Shown here piece by piece: positions 16,935 through 24,722 of a stretch of DNA of 41,768 nucleotides. A model generated the notes under the pieces. It was given only the letters and a program-made list of their open reading frames with translations, did no database searches and was not told the origin of the DNA. This stretch comes from Chloroflexota bacterium (GTDB lineage: Bacteria > Chloroflexota > Dormibacteria > Dormibacterales > Dormibacteraceae). Position 1 is the first letter of the stretch; every line of letters starts with the position of its first letter. The translations under genes and the position numbers were made by a program. The DNA lies in the NCBI GenBank assembly GCA_005881825.1, contig VBEO01000039.1, positions 1 through 41,768 of the forward strand, written 5' to 3'.

Positions 16935-18241
16935 AGGCCGAGGACCTCGCGCGCGGCCTCGGCGTTGGGGCGGGCGGCGCCATACGTCGCGACGTAGCCC
17001 CGCGCCCGCGGCCGCAGCACGGGCGCGCCCATCTCGACGACCACGGCGTCGGGGTGCGCCGCCACGACCCGCTGCTGCCAGGGATGCCGGTGCAGGTCGC
17101 GCACCACCAGCACCAGCGGCCGCCCATCCATCGATTCGAGGGGCACTTCGCCACCCAGGCCCCAGGGCACCGGCCCCGCGGCCCAGGAGGCCGGTGGGTC
17201 GAGCCTGACCACCGCGGCTTGGGGGCCGACGCGCACCTCGCCCTCGTAGCGCAGCGCGCGCCGGGCGGCCTCCGCACCCGCGCCCGCGGGCGCCGGCGGC
17301 CGCGAGGCCCGCCCCTGCGCAGCCCAACGAGACACGTCGCTAATCCGGCCGGCGGCCTCGGTCAGGCGGCTCTCGGGCACCACCGCCAGGGCGGCTGTGA
17401 ACTCCTCGAGATCGGCTTCGCTGCGCGGCGTACCGCCAAGGCACAGCGCGTCCACCCCGGCCACGAGGGCCTCCGCCGCGGCGCCCTGGTGCTGGGCCAG
17501 GGCGTGCATGTCCATGCCGTCGCTGACCACCAGCCCGTCGAAATGGAGGCTGCCCCGCAGCAGGCCGGTCACCAGTCGCCGCGACAGCGTGGCGGGCAGC
17601 GAGTCGTATTCGAACGCCACCGCGTGCGCCGGCATCACGGCCTGCACGCCGGCGTCGATGGCGGCTGCAAAGGGCGCCAGGTCGACGCGCTCCAGGACCG
17701 GCATCTCGACGTGAGAGTCCGCCTTGGTGGCGCCATGGCCGGGGAAATGCTTGGCGCAGGCCGCCACGCCTTGAGACTGCAGCCCGCGCACGAACGCGGC
17801 CGTGTGAACGGCAACGAGGTTTGGATCGGAGCCAAAAGACCGCACGCCGACAATGGGCGAGCGCGCGTCTACGTTGACGTCGGCCACCGGGGCCAGGTCG
17901 AGGTCGATCCCCAGCTCGGCCAGCCGGCTTCCGATCTCGGCCGCGACCTGCTCGGTCAGCTCGACGTCGCCGGCCGCTCCCAGGGCCAGGTTGCCCGGCG
18001 TGCTGCTGCCGGTGGCGGCGTCCAGGCGGGTGACGTCCCCGCCCTCCTCGTCGATCGCCACCAGGACGTCCTCGCGCTCCGCCCGCAGGGCGGCAACCAG
18101 CGCCGCCACCTGCTCGGGGGAGCGCACATTGCGTGCGAACAGAACCACACCGCCCAGGCCCTCGGCCACCGCCCGCCGTAGCCAATCCGAGGCCTCTAGG
18201 CCTTCGAAGCCCGGCAGCAGCACGCCGAGCGCCGTGGTCAT
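16931..18241 (-). CDS. nagZ: Beta-N-acetylglucosaminidase, glycoside hydrolase family 3
   Basis: 436 residues. Releases GlcNAc from cell-wall fragments or chitin oligomers. Seen: AIDEEGGDVTRL, the NagZ signature KHFPGHGATKADSHVEMP with the His/Asp pair used as acid/base, and LVVSDGMDM holding the nucleophile Asp. The first 330 residues are the TIM barrel; the rest is a smaller C-terminal region that NagZ of E. coli lacks, as in some Gram-positive relatives. No signal peptide is visible, so it should act in the cytoplasm on imported sugars. Overlaps the upstream permease by ATGA and nagA by GTGA. Confidence 0.9.
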   Translation of the reverse strand: MTTALGVLLPGFEGLEASDWLRRAVAEGLGGVVLFARNVRSPEQVAALVAALRAEREDVLVAIDEEGGDVTRLDAATGSSTPGNLALGAAGDVELTEQVAAEIGSRLAELGIDLDLAPVADVNVDARSPIVGVRSFGSDPNLVAVHTAAFVRGLQSQGVAACAKHFPGHGATKADSHVEMPVLERVDLAPFAAAIDAGVQAVMPAHAVAFEYDSLPATLSRRLVTGLLRGSLHFDGLVVSDGMDMHALAQHQGAAAEALVAGVDALCLGGTPRSEADLEEFTAALAVVPESRLTEAAGRISDVSRWAAQGRASRPPAPAGAGAEAARRALRYEGEVRVGPQAAVVRLDPPASWAAGPVPWGLGGEVPLESMDGRPLVLVVRDLHRHPWQQRVVAAHPDAVVVEMGAPVLRPRARGYVATYGAARPNAEAAREVLGL

Positions 18242-19005
18242 CCCTTGACCGCCCCGGCCGTGAGCCCCGACGCGATGTAGCGCTGGAGCGCCAGGAAGAA
18301 GATCACGACCGGGAGGCCCGTCAGGGTGGCGCCGGCCATCAGGCCGCCCCAGTCGGTGCCGTGGCTGGTGGTGAACGAGGCCAGCCAGACGGTCACGGTC
18401 TGGTGGGCGCCGCTGCGCAGCAGCACGTAGGCGATCAGGTACTCGTTCCAGGCCTGGATGAACGCGTAGACGGCCGTCGCCACCAGGCCCGGCGCGACCA
18501 GGGGGAAGACGATCCGGAAGAAAGCCCCGGTGCGCGAGCAGCCGTCGGTCATCGCCTGCTCCTCCATCTCCACCGGCACGTTGACGATGAAGCCGCGCAG
18601 CGTCCAGATCACGAAGGGCAGCACGAAGGCCAGGTAGGTGAGCACCACCGCGAGCAGGGTATCGACCAGTTCAAGAGAGTCCCAGAACAGGAAGATCGGG
18701 ATAACCAGCGCCGAGAGCGGCACCATCTGGACCCCGATCACCATCGCCAGCACGGCGGCCCGGCCCCGAAACCGGAAGCGCGCCACGGCCAGCGCGGCCA
18801 GGAAGGCAAGCGCGATCGCGATCACGACGGTCGCGCTCACGATCAGAGCGCTGTTGACGACGTCGTTCCAGAAGAAGGGCTGGGCAATGGCGCCGGCGAA
18901 GTTGTCAAGCGTGGGCCGGAGCGGGATCCAGACCGGGTTCAGCGTCAGGATCTCGCGGCCGGGTTTGAACGCGGTCGAGACCATCCAGTAGATCGGGAAG
19001 ATCAT
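18238..19005 (-). CDS. Carbohydrate ABC transporter permease, MalG type, N-terminus truncated
   Basis: 255 residues from the ATG at 19005, which overlaps the partner stop (ATGA). It begins MIFPIYWMVSTAFKPG, which in full-length relatives is the end of the first transmembrane helix, so about 20-25 residues are missing. In the same frame LAVFLL precedes the ATG with no start codon close by. The EAA loop reads EEQAMTDGCSRTGAFFRIVFPL and the end is GLTAGAVKG. It looks as if a deletion removed the tail of the upstream permease gene together with this gene's start. May be non-functional, or initiated oddly. Confidence 0.78.
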   Translation of the reverse strand: MIFPIYWMVSTAFKPGREILTLNPVWIPLRPTLDNFAGAIAQPFFWNDVVNSALIVSATVVIAIALAFLAALAVARFRFRGRAAVLAMVIGVQMVPLSALVIPIFLFWDSLELVDTLLAVVLTYLAFVLPFVIWTLRGFIVNVPVEMEEQAMTDGCSRTGAFFRIVFPLVAPGLVATAVYAFIQAWNEYLIAYVLLRSGAHQTVTVWLASFTTSHGTDWGGLMAGATLTGLPVVIFFLALQRYIASGLTAGAVKG

Positions 19006-19943
19006 GAGCAGGAAGACAGCCAGGCGATCGCCAGCAGCAGCACCAGGATCACCGCCAGGGCCGCACCCAGCCCGTACTGGGTGACGCGGAACGACTCGCT
19101 GAAGCTGTAGATGCCGAGCAGGAAGTAGTCCGCCGCCGGGCGCTGGTTGAGCATGATCCAGACCTGGTCGAAGACCTTGAAGTCCCAGATCGTCGACAGC
19201 GTGGCCAGGATCACAAAAACCGGGCGCAGTATCGGGGCCACCACGAACCAGAAGACGTGGAGCGGGTTGGCGCCGTCCACCTCGGCGGCCTCGATCAGAT
19301 CGCGCGGCACCTGCGACAGCCCAGCGCTCAGCGTGATCACGACGAACGGCAGCGCGCCCCAGACCACGACCACGGTGATCACCGCGAAGCCCTCCAGCGG
19401 GTTGGCGAACCAGTTGTGGTGGATGTAGTTGCCGATGCCGAGGTGCGTGAGCAACCAGTTCATGACGCCGAACTCGAAGTCGAACATCCACTGCCAGAGG
19501 TCGACCGCCACCACGACCGGCGTGGCCCAGACCAGCACCAGACCTGCCGTAAGCAACACGCGCACCGGACGGTGAACGCGCTCCAGGAGCAGCGCCATCA
19601 GGGTGCCGACGACCATGGTCAGCGCCACGTTCACGGCGGCGAAGGCGGTGCTGCGCAGAACCACTTTCCAGAAGAAGCCGTCGCGCAGCACGGTCGTGTA
19701 GTTGTCGAGTCCCACCCACTCCCCGGAGTGGGCGATCAGCTGGCGCAGGCCGTAGTGCTGGAAGGAGAGCGCCAGCAGCGAGGCCAGCGGGTACAGCAGT
19801 ACTCCGGCCAGCACCAGCATTGCCGGCGCGAGCAGGACGTAGGGCGCGGCGCCCGCACTGAGGCGCCACGCCCACGGACGGAAGAGGGTCGGCAGGGCGA
19901 GGCGGCCGTGGCCGGCGGCCGCGGCCGCGCTCGCGTCATTCAT
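19002..19943 (-). CDS. Carbohydrate ABC transporter permease, MalF type, C-terminus probably cut
   Basis: 313 residues with transmembrane segments starting at about 32 (APYVLLAPAMLVLAGVLLYP). The EAA loop is IEAAEVDGANPLHVFWFVVAPI. The last helix reads LAVILVLLLAIAW and then ends in LSSCS, where relatives continue with a positively charged cytoplasmic tail. The ending is out of frame with what follows: the downstream permease frame begins within these same bases. Start ATG at 19943 overlaps the binding-protein stop by one base. Part of an importer divergent from murQ, likely for amino sugars. Confidence 0.83.
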   Translation of the reverse strand: MNDASAAAAAGHGRLALPTLFRPWAWRLSAGAAPYVLLAPAMLVLAGVLLYPLASLLALSFQHYGLRQLIAHSGEWVGLDNYTTVLRDGFFWKVVLRSTAFAAVNVALTMVVGTLMALLLERVHRPVRVLLTAGLVLVWATPVVVAVDLWQWMFDFEFGVMNWLLTHLGIGNYIHHNWFANPLEGFAVITVVVVWGALPFVVITLSAGLSQVPRDLIEAAEVDGANPLHVFWFVVAPILRPVFVILATLSTIWDFKVFDQVWIMLNQRPAADYFLLGIYSFSESFRVTQYGLGAALAVILVLLLAIAWLSSCS

Positions 19944-21226
19944 CAGCTCTTGGCGTTCAGGATCGTGCTGATCTGAGAGCTGGCCGCCGAGGTGGCGGCG
20001 GGAATCGTCTGTTTGCCCGTGAAGATCGAGACCAGCATGTCCTGGAGGACGTTGGCCGACTCCACGTTCGCCCAGTTGGGCGAGTTGGGAACGAAGCGGC
20101 TGTTCTTGGCCGCGGCCGCGAAAGTGCCCAGCAGCGGGTTGTTCGCGTTGAGGTCGAGCAGGGTCGTGTTGTTGGGAATGACCTGGCCCACTGTCGCCAT
20201 CTGGGTCTGGAACTTGACGCCCGCCAGCAGCTTCACCCATTCCTGCGCCAGGCCCTGCATCTTGCTCTTCGCCGAGATGCCCAGGTCGGACCCGCCCAGG
20301 AACACGGGCGCGGTCTTGCCAGCGGTGTGGCTGGGGATCGGGAAGACGCCCAGCTTGTCCTTGAGCGAGGGATCGCCGGCCTTGGGATCGGTGATCACGC
20401 CGACCTCCCAGCCGTTGGCCACGATCATCGCGATGTGGCCCTGTGCGAAGGCCTGGTCTTGCTTCAGCTCGTCGCCGGTCTTGTCCGCCCGCGAGAGCTT
20501 GTCGACGATGCCCTTCAAGCTGGTCAGGCCCTGCTGAGCCTGAGAGCTGTCGAGGCTGCCTTTCCACTGGCCGCCGCTCTGCGTGGCGATGTCACCACCG
20601 AAGTCCCAGACGAAGGGAGCCGCGGCGTACCAGTACTTGCCGGGGAAGTAGAGAGCCGAGAAGTTGCTGTCCGAGGCATTAGCCGTCATCAGCTTCTGCC
20701 CGTCCGTCAGCAGCTCGTCCGTGCTGGCCGGGGTGTTGGTGATCCCGGCCGCCGTGAACATGTCCTTGCGGTAGATCACAGCGCGGCTGCCCGCGTAGTA
20801 GGGAACGCAGTAGAGCTTGCCGCCGAAGGTGCAGGACTCGGTCAGCGACTGCAGCCAGCTGGCTGAGCCCTCGAAGCTGCCCTTCTTGCCGCTGATGTCC
20901 TCGAGCGCGCCCGCGGCCGCGTACTTGGCGACCAGCGTGTTGCCCAGTTCGACCACGTCCGGCGGCGTGCTGCCGGCGTACGCGGTGTCCAGCTTGGTGG
21001 TGACGTCCGACCACTGCTGGATCTGGACGTCGACCTTGACGTTGGGATGCTTCGCGTTGAAGTCGGCGTTTACCCCGTCCACCACCGACTGGGGCGCGCT
21101 CCCGTTCATGAGCCAGACCGTCAGGGTCCCGCTCTCCTGGGCCGGGGTGTTGCCCGCCGACGACGAGCATCCGGCCACCGCCAGCAGCGCGCCGAAGAGC
21201 GCCACCGGCAATGTCTTGAATCTCAC
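19943..21226 (-). CDS. Carbohydrate-binding lipoprotein, likely for amino sugars
   Basis: 427 residues from GTG at 21226, chosen because AGGAGG lies 10 bases ahead and a signal peptide with lipobox follows at once (LFGALLAVAGCSSS). Upstream codons in frame show no such signal. The mature part is a family 1 solute-binding protein: GTLTVWLMNGSAPQSV, YRKDMFTAAGITN, GHIAMIVANGWEVG and FLGGSDLGISAKSK. First gene of binding protein-permease-permease-nagZ-nagA-SIS, so its ligand is probably GlcNAc, a chitobiose-like sugar or a muropeptide sugar. Confidence 0.88.
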   Translation of the reverse strand: MRFKTLPVALFGALLAVAGCSSSAGNTPAQESGTLTVWLMNGSAPQSVVDGVNADFNAKHPNVKVDVQIQQWSDVTTKLDTAYAGSTPPDVVELGNTLVAKYAAAGALEDISGKKGSFEGSASWLQSLTESCTFGGKLYCVPYYAGSRAVIYRKDMFTAAGITNTPASTDELLTDGQKLMTANASDSNFSALYFPGKYWYAAAPFVWDFGGDIATQSGGQWKGSLDSSQAQQGLTSLKGIVDKLSRADKTGDELKQDQAFAQGHIAMIVANGWEVGVITDPKAGDPSLKDKLGVFPIPSHTAGKTAPVFLGGSDLGISAKSKMQGLAQEWVKLLAGVKFQTQMATVGQVIPNNTTLLDLNANNPLLGTFAAAAKNSRFVPNSPNWANVESANVLQDMLVSIFTGKQTIPAATSAASSQISTILNAKS

Positions 21227-21252
21227 CTTTTTGCCACCTCCTGAATTGGTTT

Positions 21253-21277
21253 CGTAGGGGCGGGACTGTTCCCGCCC
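21253..21277. repeat. CGTAGGGG-type palindrome upstream of the binding-protein gene
   Basis: CGTAGG is followed by a perfect 8-base-pair hairpin, GGGCGGGA (21258-21265) and TCCCGCCC (21270-21277), loop CTGT. It shares the CGTAGGGG edge with the repeats at 14.7 kb and 27.3 kb. It lies between the GntR gene and the binding-protein gene of the same direction, where it could end or weaken read-through. Confidence 0.6.
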
Positions 21278-21326
21278 GAATGTGCGCCTGTTCTTGCCTG
21301 CGACTCCGCTCTCTGCCTCTTTAAGC

Positions 21327-22091
21327 TCAGCCCTCCTCGTGCCCACGGACGACCAGCTGCGCCAGCGGCTGCGAGTAGCGGCCGTTGCGCGCGCGCTGGG
21401 GGGACAGCTCGGCGACCAGGCGATACCGGTCGCCGCGATAGATGGACCGCACGAACTCGACCATGCGACCGGCCTCGGTCGAGGTCGTGCGCTCGAAGAG
21501 CAGCGCCGGAGAGTGCAGCGGCACCCCCAGGTCGGCCGACTCCTCCTCGTTGGTGACGGTCGGCTCGATCGTCTGCTGGCCGTAGCCGATGACGATTCCG
21601 TACCGGTGCTCGAGCAACTCGTAGAAGGACTTTCCCTCCAGGTCCGCCGCCGTCAGGCCGGGGACCAGCGCGGCCGGCACGTGCAGAGTCTCGATAGCCA
21701 TGCTCTCGCCGTCAGCCAGCCGGAGCCGGCGGATCTTGACCACCGGGTCCTCAGGCGAGACCTGCAGGCGCCGGGCGATGCGGGCGCCGGCCGGCACCAC
21801 CGCCAGCTCCAGCGTGCGGCTCGAGGGCACCATGCCGCGGCGCACCATGTCTTCGGTGAATGAGGTCAGCGCCAGCTGCTGGGCGATCTTTGGCTGGGAG
21901 ACGAAGGTGCCGCTCCCGTGGCGGCGGACCAGGTACCCCTCCTGGACCAGCTGGTCGACCGCGGCCCGCAAGGTCAGCCGCGAGACGCCCAGGCGCACGC
22001 ACAGCTGGCGCTCGGGGGGAATCGCTTGGCCGACCTGGAGCGATTCGATCAAATCCAGCACGCGCTCGCGTGCCTCGTCCTGCTTACCCAC
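21327..22091 (-). CDS. GntR-family repressor with UTRA sensor domain (NagR/DasR-like)
   Basis: 254 residues from GTG at 22091. Residues 1-70 are a winged helix-turn-helix (IPPERQLCVRLGVSRLTLRAAVDQLVQEGYLVRRHGSGTFV in outline, GSGTFV being the wing). Residues about 90-240 are a UTRA domain, which in NagR and DasR binds GlcNAc-6-P or GlcN-6-P (VVKIRRLRLADGES, FYELLEHRYGI, ERTTSTEAGRMVEFVRSIYRGDRY). Placed between the importer/nag genes and murQ, it is the likely regulator of both. Sequences resembling DasR sites lie just upstream. A longer form starting at 22136 is less likely because it would run over the promoter. Confidence 0.88.
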   Translation of the reverse strand: MGKQDEARERVLDLIESLQVGQAIPPERQLCVRLGVSRLTLRAAVDQLVQEGYLVRRHGSGTFVSQPKIAQQLALTSFTEDMVRRGMVPSSRTLELAVVPAGARIARRLQVSPEDPVVKIRRLRLADGESMAIETLHVPAALVPGLTAADLEGKSFYELLEHRYGIVIGYGQQTIEPTVTNEEESADLGVPLHSPALLFERTTSTEAGRMVEFVRSIYRGDRYRLVAELSPQRARNGRYSQPLAQLVVRGHEEG

Positions 22092-22092
22092 G

Positions 22093-22108
22093 AGTGGTAT
22101 AGTCCTCC
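22093..22108. promoter_or_regulatory. Half-conserved NagR/DasR-like site overlapping the gntR-murQ promoter
   Basis: AGTGGTATAGTCC agrees with one strand of the DasR-type consensus AGTGGTCTAGACCAGT at 11 of 16 positions, with the left half intact. Inside it TGGTATAGT reads as an extended -10 (TATAGT, 22098-22103) toward murQ, and the opposite strand offers TATACC toward gntR. A repressor here would block both directions. Inferred by eye. Confidence 0.4.
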
Positions 22109-22123
22109 CCGCTCGCCACGTTC

Positions 22124-22933
22124 GTGAGTAAAGCATATCGACCAGAATTGGTCAATACCACTTCTTTGTTGGCGGCCATGAACCAGGCGGACGCCACGAT
22201 CGCCGGGCTGGTCCGGCCCGCTCTGCCGCAGATCGCCAGGGCAGTGGACGCGATCGCTGACCGCCTCGCGTCCGGCGGCCGTCTCCACTACTTCGGCGCC
22301 GGCACCAGCGGTGCGCTGGCGGCCGTGGACGCCATGGAATGCCCGGGGACCTTCGGGGTGGCGGCCGACCTGGTTACGGCGCACACCTGCATGGGCCCGG
22401 ACGAGGACGACGCCAAGGCCGGGCATGCGGCCGCGACGGCGGTGGCCGCGGGCGACGCCGCGGTCGGCGTCAGCGCCAGCGGCGCGACGCCGTTCACGGT
22501 CGCCGCCCTGGAGGCGACGTCAGGGCTGCGCGTGGCCGTCGTTTGCGCTTCCGGGTCGCCCCTTGCTGCGGTCGCCCAGGTCGCGATCGAGGTGCCGACT
22601 GGCCCCGAGGTGGTGGCCGGGTCCACCCGCCTCAAGGCCGGGACCGCTCAGAAGATGGTGCTCAACATGCTGAGCACCGGCGCCTTCGCCCGGCTCGGCT
22701 ACGTCTTTCGAGGGCGGATGGTCGGCATGGTGCCCGAAAACGCCAAGCTGCGGGCGCGGGCGGCGGGCATCCTGGTCGACCTGGCGGGAGTATCGGCGGT
22801 CGAGGCCGAGCGTGCCCTGGCGGCCGCCGGCGCCGAAGTGCGGGTGGCCCTGGTCATGCTGCGCCTCGACCTGGATGCGGGCGAGGCCCGCCGGCGCTTG
22901 TCCGGCGCGACGTTGTCCGACCTGCTCGAATAG
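22124..22933 (+). CDS. murQ: N-acetylmuramic acid 6-phosphate etherase
   Basis: 269 residues from GTG at 22124; an ATG at 22178 is the alternative, and the N-terminal 18 residues overlap a probable operator. Cytoplasmic SIS-fold enzyme that removes the lactyl ether of MurNAc-6-P to give GlcNAc-6-P, which nagA then uses. Signature stretches: GRLHYFGAGTSGALAAVDAM with ECPGTFG next (catalytic Glu region) and PEVVAGSTRLKAGTAQKM. Slightly shorter than the E. coli enzyme (298). No MurNAc kinase or PTS is in the window. Followed after 4 bases by the lipoyl-E2 gene. Confidence 0.92.
   Translation: MSKAYRPELVNTTSLLAAMNQADATIAGLVRPALPQIARAVDAIADRLASGGRLHYFGAGTSGALAAVDAMECPGTFGVAADLVTAHTCMGPDEDDAKAGHAAATAVAAGDAAVGVSASGATPFTVAALEATSGLRVAVVCASGSPLAAVAQVAIEVPTGPEVVAGSTRLKAGTAQKMVLNMLSTGAFARLGYVFRGRMVGMVPENAKLRARAAGILVDLAGVSAVEAERALAAAGAEVRVALVMLRLDLDAGEARRRLSGATLSDLLE
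22147..22162. promoter_or_regulatory. NagR/DasR-like operator at the murQ start
   Basis: ATTGGTCAATACCACT agrees with the DasR/NagR consensus ACTGGTCTAGACCACT at 13 of 16 positions, including both TGGT and ACCA half-sites. A second overlapping palindrome GACCA...TGGTC spans 22140-22153. It falls in the leader if murQ starts at ATG 22178, or inside the coding region if it starts at GTG 22124; either position would allow roadblock repression. Confidence 0.6.
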
Positions 22934-22937
22934 CGCG

Positions 22938-23744
22938 GTGGACGTCGAGCTGCCCAAGCTGGCCGACACCCTGGTCGAGGGGACGGTCGCCCGCTGGTTG
23001 AAGCAGGCCGGGCAGGCGGTGCGCAAAGGCGAGCCGCTGGTGGAGATCGAGACCGAGAAGGTCAGCTCCGAGCTCGAAGCGCCCGCCGACGGCGTGCTGG
23101 AGATCGTGGTGGCGGCCGGCGAGACCGTACCGGTCGGCCAGGTGATCGCCCGCATCTCGGGCGAGGCGCCGGTGGGCGTCCACCACGCAGTCACCGCGGC
23201 GCCCCCCGCGGCCGGCGGAATGAGCTCGATGCGGCGGCGCATCGCCGAGCGCATGCAGGAAGCACGGGCCCGGATCCCGCAGGGGGCTTGCGTCCGCGAG
23301 GTCGACCTCTCGCACATCCAGCGCGGGAGCCGGAGCTGGACCGCCTATTTCGTGAAAGCGCTGGCGGCTGCGGTGCCGGTCGGCAATGTCGGCGTGGCCG
23401 TGGAGGTGCCCGAAGGCCTGGTGGTGCCGGTCCTCAAAGACGTGCCTGCGCTCGGTCTCGACCAGGTCTCCGACCAGATCGCCGACCTGGCCTCGCGAGC
23501 GCGAGAGGGCCGGCTGCAGCCTGAGGAAGTGACGGGCGGAGGGTTCACGGTGACCAACGTGGGCGGTGGCGGCACGCTGATGGCGTTCCCGCTGGTCAAC
23601 CCCGGGGAGCCCGGCATCCTGGCGCAAGGAGCGATACGCGACGGCCGTTGTTTCGTGACGTTGTGCTACGACCGCCGGAGGTACGACGACTACAGCGCCG
23701 ACCGCCTGCTAGCTCGGGTCGCCGAAGAGCTGGCGCGTCTTTGA
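22938..23744 (+). CDS. Lipoyl-domain protein with degenerate E2 acyltransferase domain
   Basis: 268 residues. Residues 1-76 are a biotinyl/lipoyl domain with the lipoylated Lys41 in ETEKVSSE. A 20-residue Ala/Pro linker follows directly; there is no peripheral subunit-binding domain. Residues 95-268 resemble the E2 catalytic domain (MRRRIAERMQEARARIP, VGVAVEVPEGLVVPVLKD, GGGFTVTNVGG), shortened to about 175 residues. At the motif that should be DHRxxDG it reads YDRRRYDDYSADRLL: the catalytic His is Arg246 and the Gly is Asp251. It therefore probably carries acyl groups and gives structure but is unlikely to be an acyltransferase alone. GTG start 4 bases after murQ; TTGA overlap with the next gene. 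Confidence 0.85.
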   Translation: MDVELPKLADTLVEGTVARWLKQAGQAVRKGEPLVEIETEKVSSELEAPADGVLEIVVAAGETVPVGQVIARISGEAPVGVHHAVTAAPPAAGGMSSMRRRIAERMQEARARIPQGACVREVDLSHIQRGSRSWTAYFVKALAAAVPVGNVGVAVEVPEGLVVPVLKDVPALGLDQVSDQIADLASRAREGRLQPEEVTGGGFTVTNVGGGGTLMAFPLVNPGEPGILAQGAIRDGRCFVTLCYDRRRYDDYSADRLLARVAEELARL

Positions 23745-24205
23745 GCGTGCGCCGCGTGAAGACGCCCGTCGACGCGGCCGCCTGGGCGCGGCTGCGGCTC
23801 GAGTTCATCCGGCAGTCTCCGCCGCCGGTCGTCTGGGACGAGGCAGCCACCGCTGTCGAGATCGAGAACTGGCTGGCCGAGAGCCTGAAGCGCCAAGACC
23901 TGGCCGCCTTCCTGGCCGAGATCGACGGCGAGCCGGCCGGCATCGGGGCGGTCTCCATCTACGAGGTGCCGCCGGCGCCCGCAGTCAGCGGCACGGAGGC
24001 GTACATCTCGAGCATGTACACGGAGCCGCGCTTCCGCGGGCGCGGCGTGGCGCGGGCGATCCTGGACGAGCTGATCGTGTTTGCGCACGCGGCCGGGGTG
24101 CGCGGACGGGTCTGGCTGCGCGCCACCGACGCCGGCCGCCCCCTGTACGCGTCCGCCGGCTTCTTGCCGCGCGACTACTTCATGCAGCTGCGCTTGACCG
24201 ATTGA
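23741..24205 (+). CDS. GNAT-family N-acetyltransferase
   Basis: 154 residues from TTG at 23741 (TTGA overlap with the lipoyl protein). The acetyl-CoA-binding motif A is clear: YISSMYTEPRFRGRGVARAI, then ARAILDELIVFAHAAG, and the C-terminal RPLYASAGF motif B. Acetylates an unknown amine. Followed by a second GNAT with a TTGA overlap, so translation is coupled. Confidence 0.85.
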   Translation: MSVRRVKTPVDAAAWARLRLEFIRQSPPPVVWDEAATAVEIENWLAESLKRQDLAAFLAEIDGEPAGIGAVSIYEVPPAPAVSGTEAYISSMYTEPRFRGRGVARAILDELIVFAHAAGVRGRVWLRATDAGRPLYASAGFLPRDYFMQLRLTD

Positions 24206-24720
24206 CGCGCGTCGAGCGGCTGGACGCAGCGGCCGCGGAGCGTCATCTGGAAGACCTGGCGCGCATCCTCGCGGACGCCGTCCAGGGTGGTGCCAGCGTT
24301 GGTTTTCTGACTCCTTTCAGCGCGGCCGACGCCGCCGATTATTGGCGCGGCCTGCTGCCGGTCGTGGCCGCCGGCGACGTGCTGCTGCTGGGCGCGTGGC
24401 TGGATGACGCACTGGTCGGCACCGTGCAGCTGCACCCCTCGGTGATGCCCAACGGGCGCATCCGGGCCGAGGTGGCCAAGCTGCTGGTGCTGCGCTCGGC
24501 CCGGCGCCAGGGACTGGGCCGGTCGCTGATGGAGGCCGTCGAGGCGCTGGCGCGCGAGCGGGGGCGCACCACCCTGGTGCTCGACACCCAGACCGGCAGC
24601 GACGCCGAGAGGCTGTATCGCGCGCTGGGCTGGACGCCGGCCGGCGTGGTGCCCGAGTACTCGCTGCTCAGCGGCGGCGGCACCGGCGCCACCACGTTCA
24701 TGTACAAGCTGCTGGCCTGA
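24202..24720 (+). CDS. GNAT-family N-acetyltransferase
   Basis: 172 residues from TTG at 24202. Motif A reads VAKLLVLRSARRQGLGRSLM and motif B DTQTGSDAERLYRALGW, typical of small GNAT enzymes; this tandem pairing with another GNAT suggests related but distinct substrates. The closing VPEYSLLSGGGTGATTFMYK matches GNATs that modify small molecules. Substrate unknown. Confidence 0.85.
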   Translation: MTRVERLDAAAAERHLEDLARILADAVQGGASVGFLTPFSAADAADYWRGLLPVVAAGDVLLLGAWLDDALVGTVQLHPSVMPNGRIRAEVAKLLVLRSARRQGLGRSLMEAVEALARERGRTTLVLDTQTGSDAERLYRALGWTPAGVVPEYSLLSGGGTGATTFMYKLLA

Positions 24721-24722
24721 CC

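Noticed and set aside
16935-17327. Upstream extension of the nagA frame to 17327
   Set aside because: Arg/Ala-rich shadow of nagZ; the GTG at 16934 gives the normal N-terminus and a GTGA overlap.
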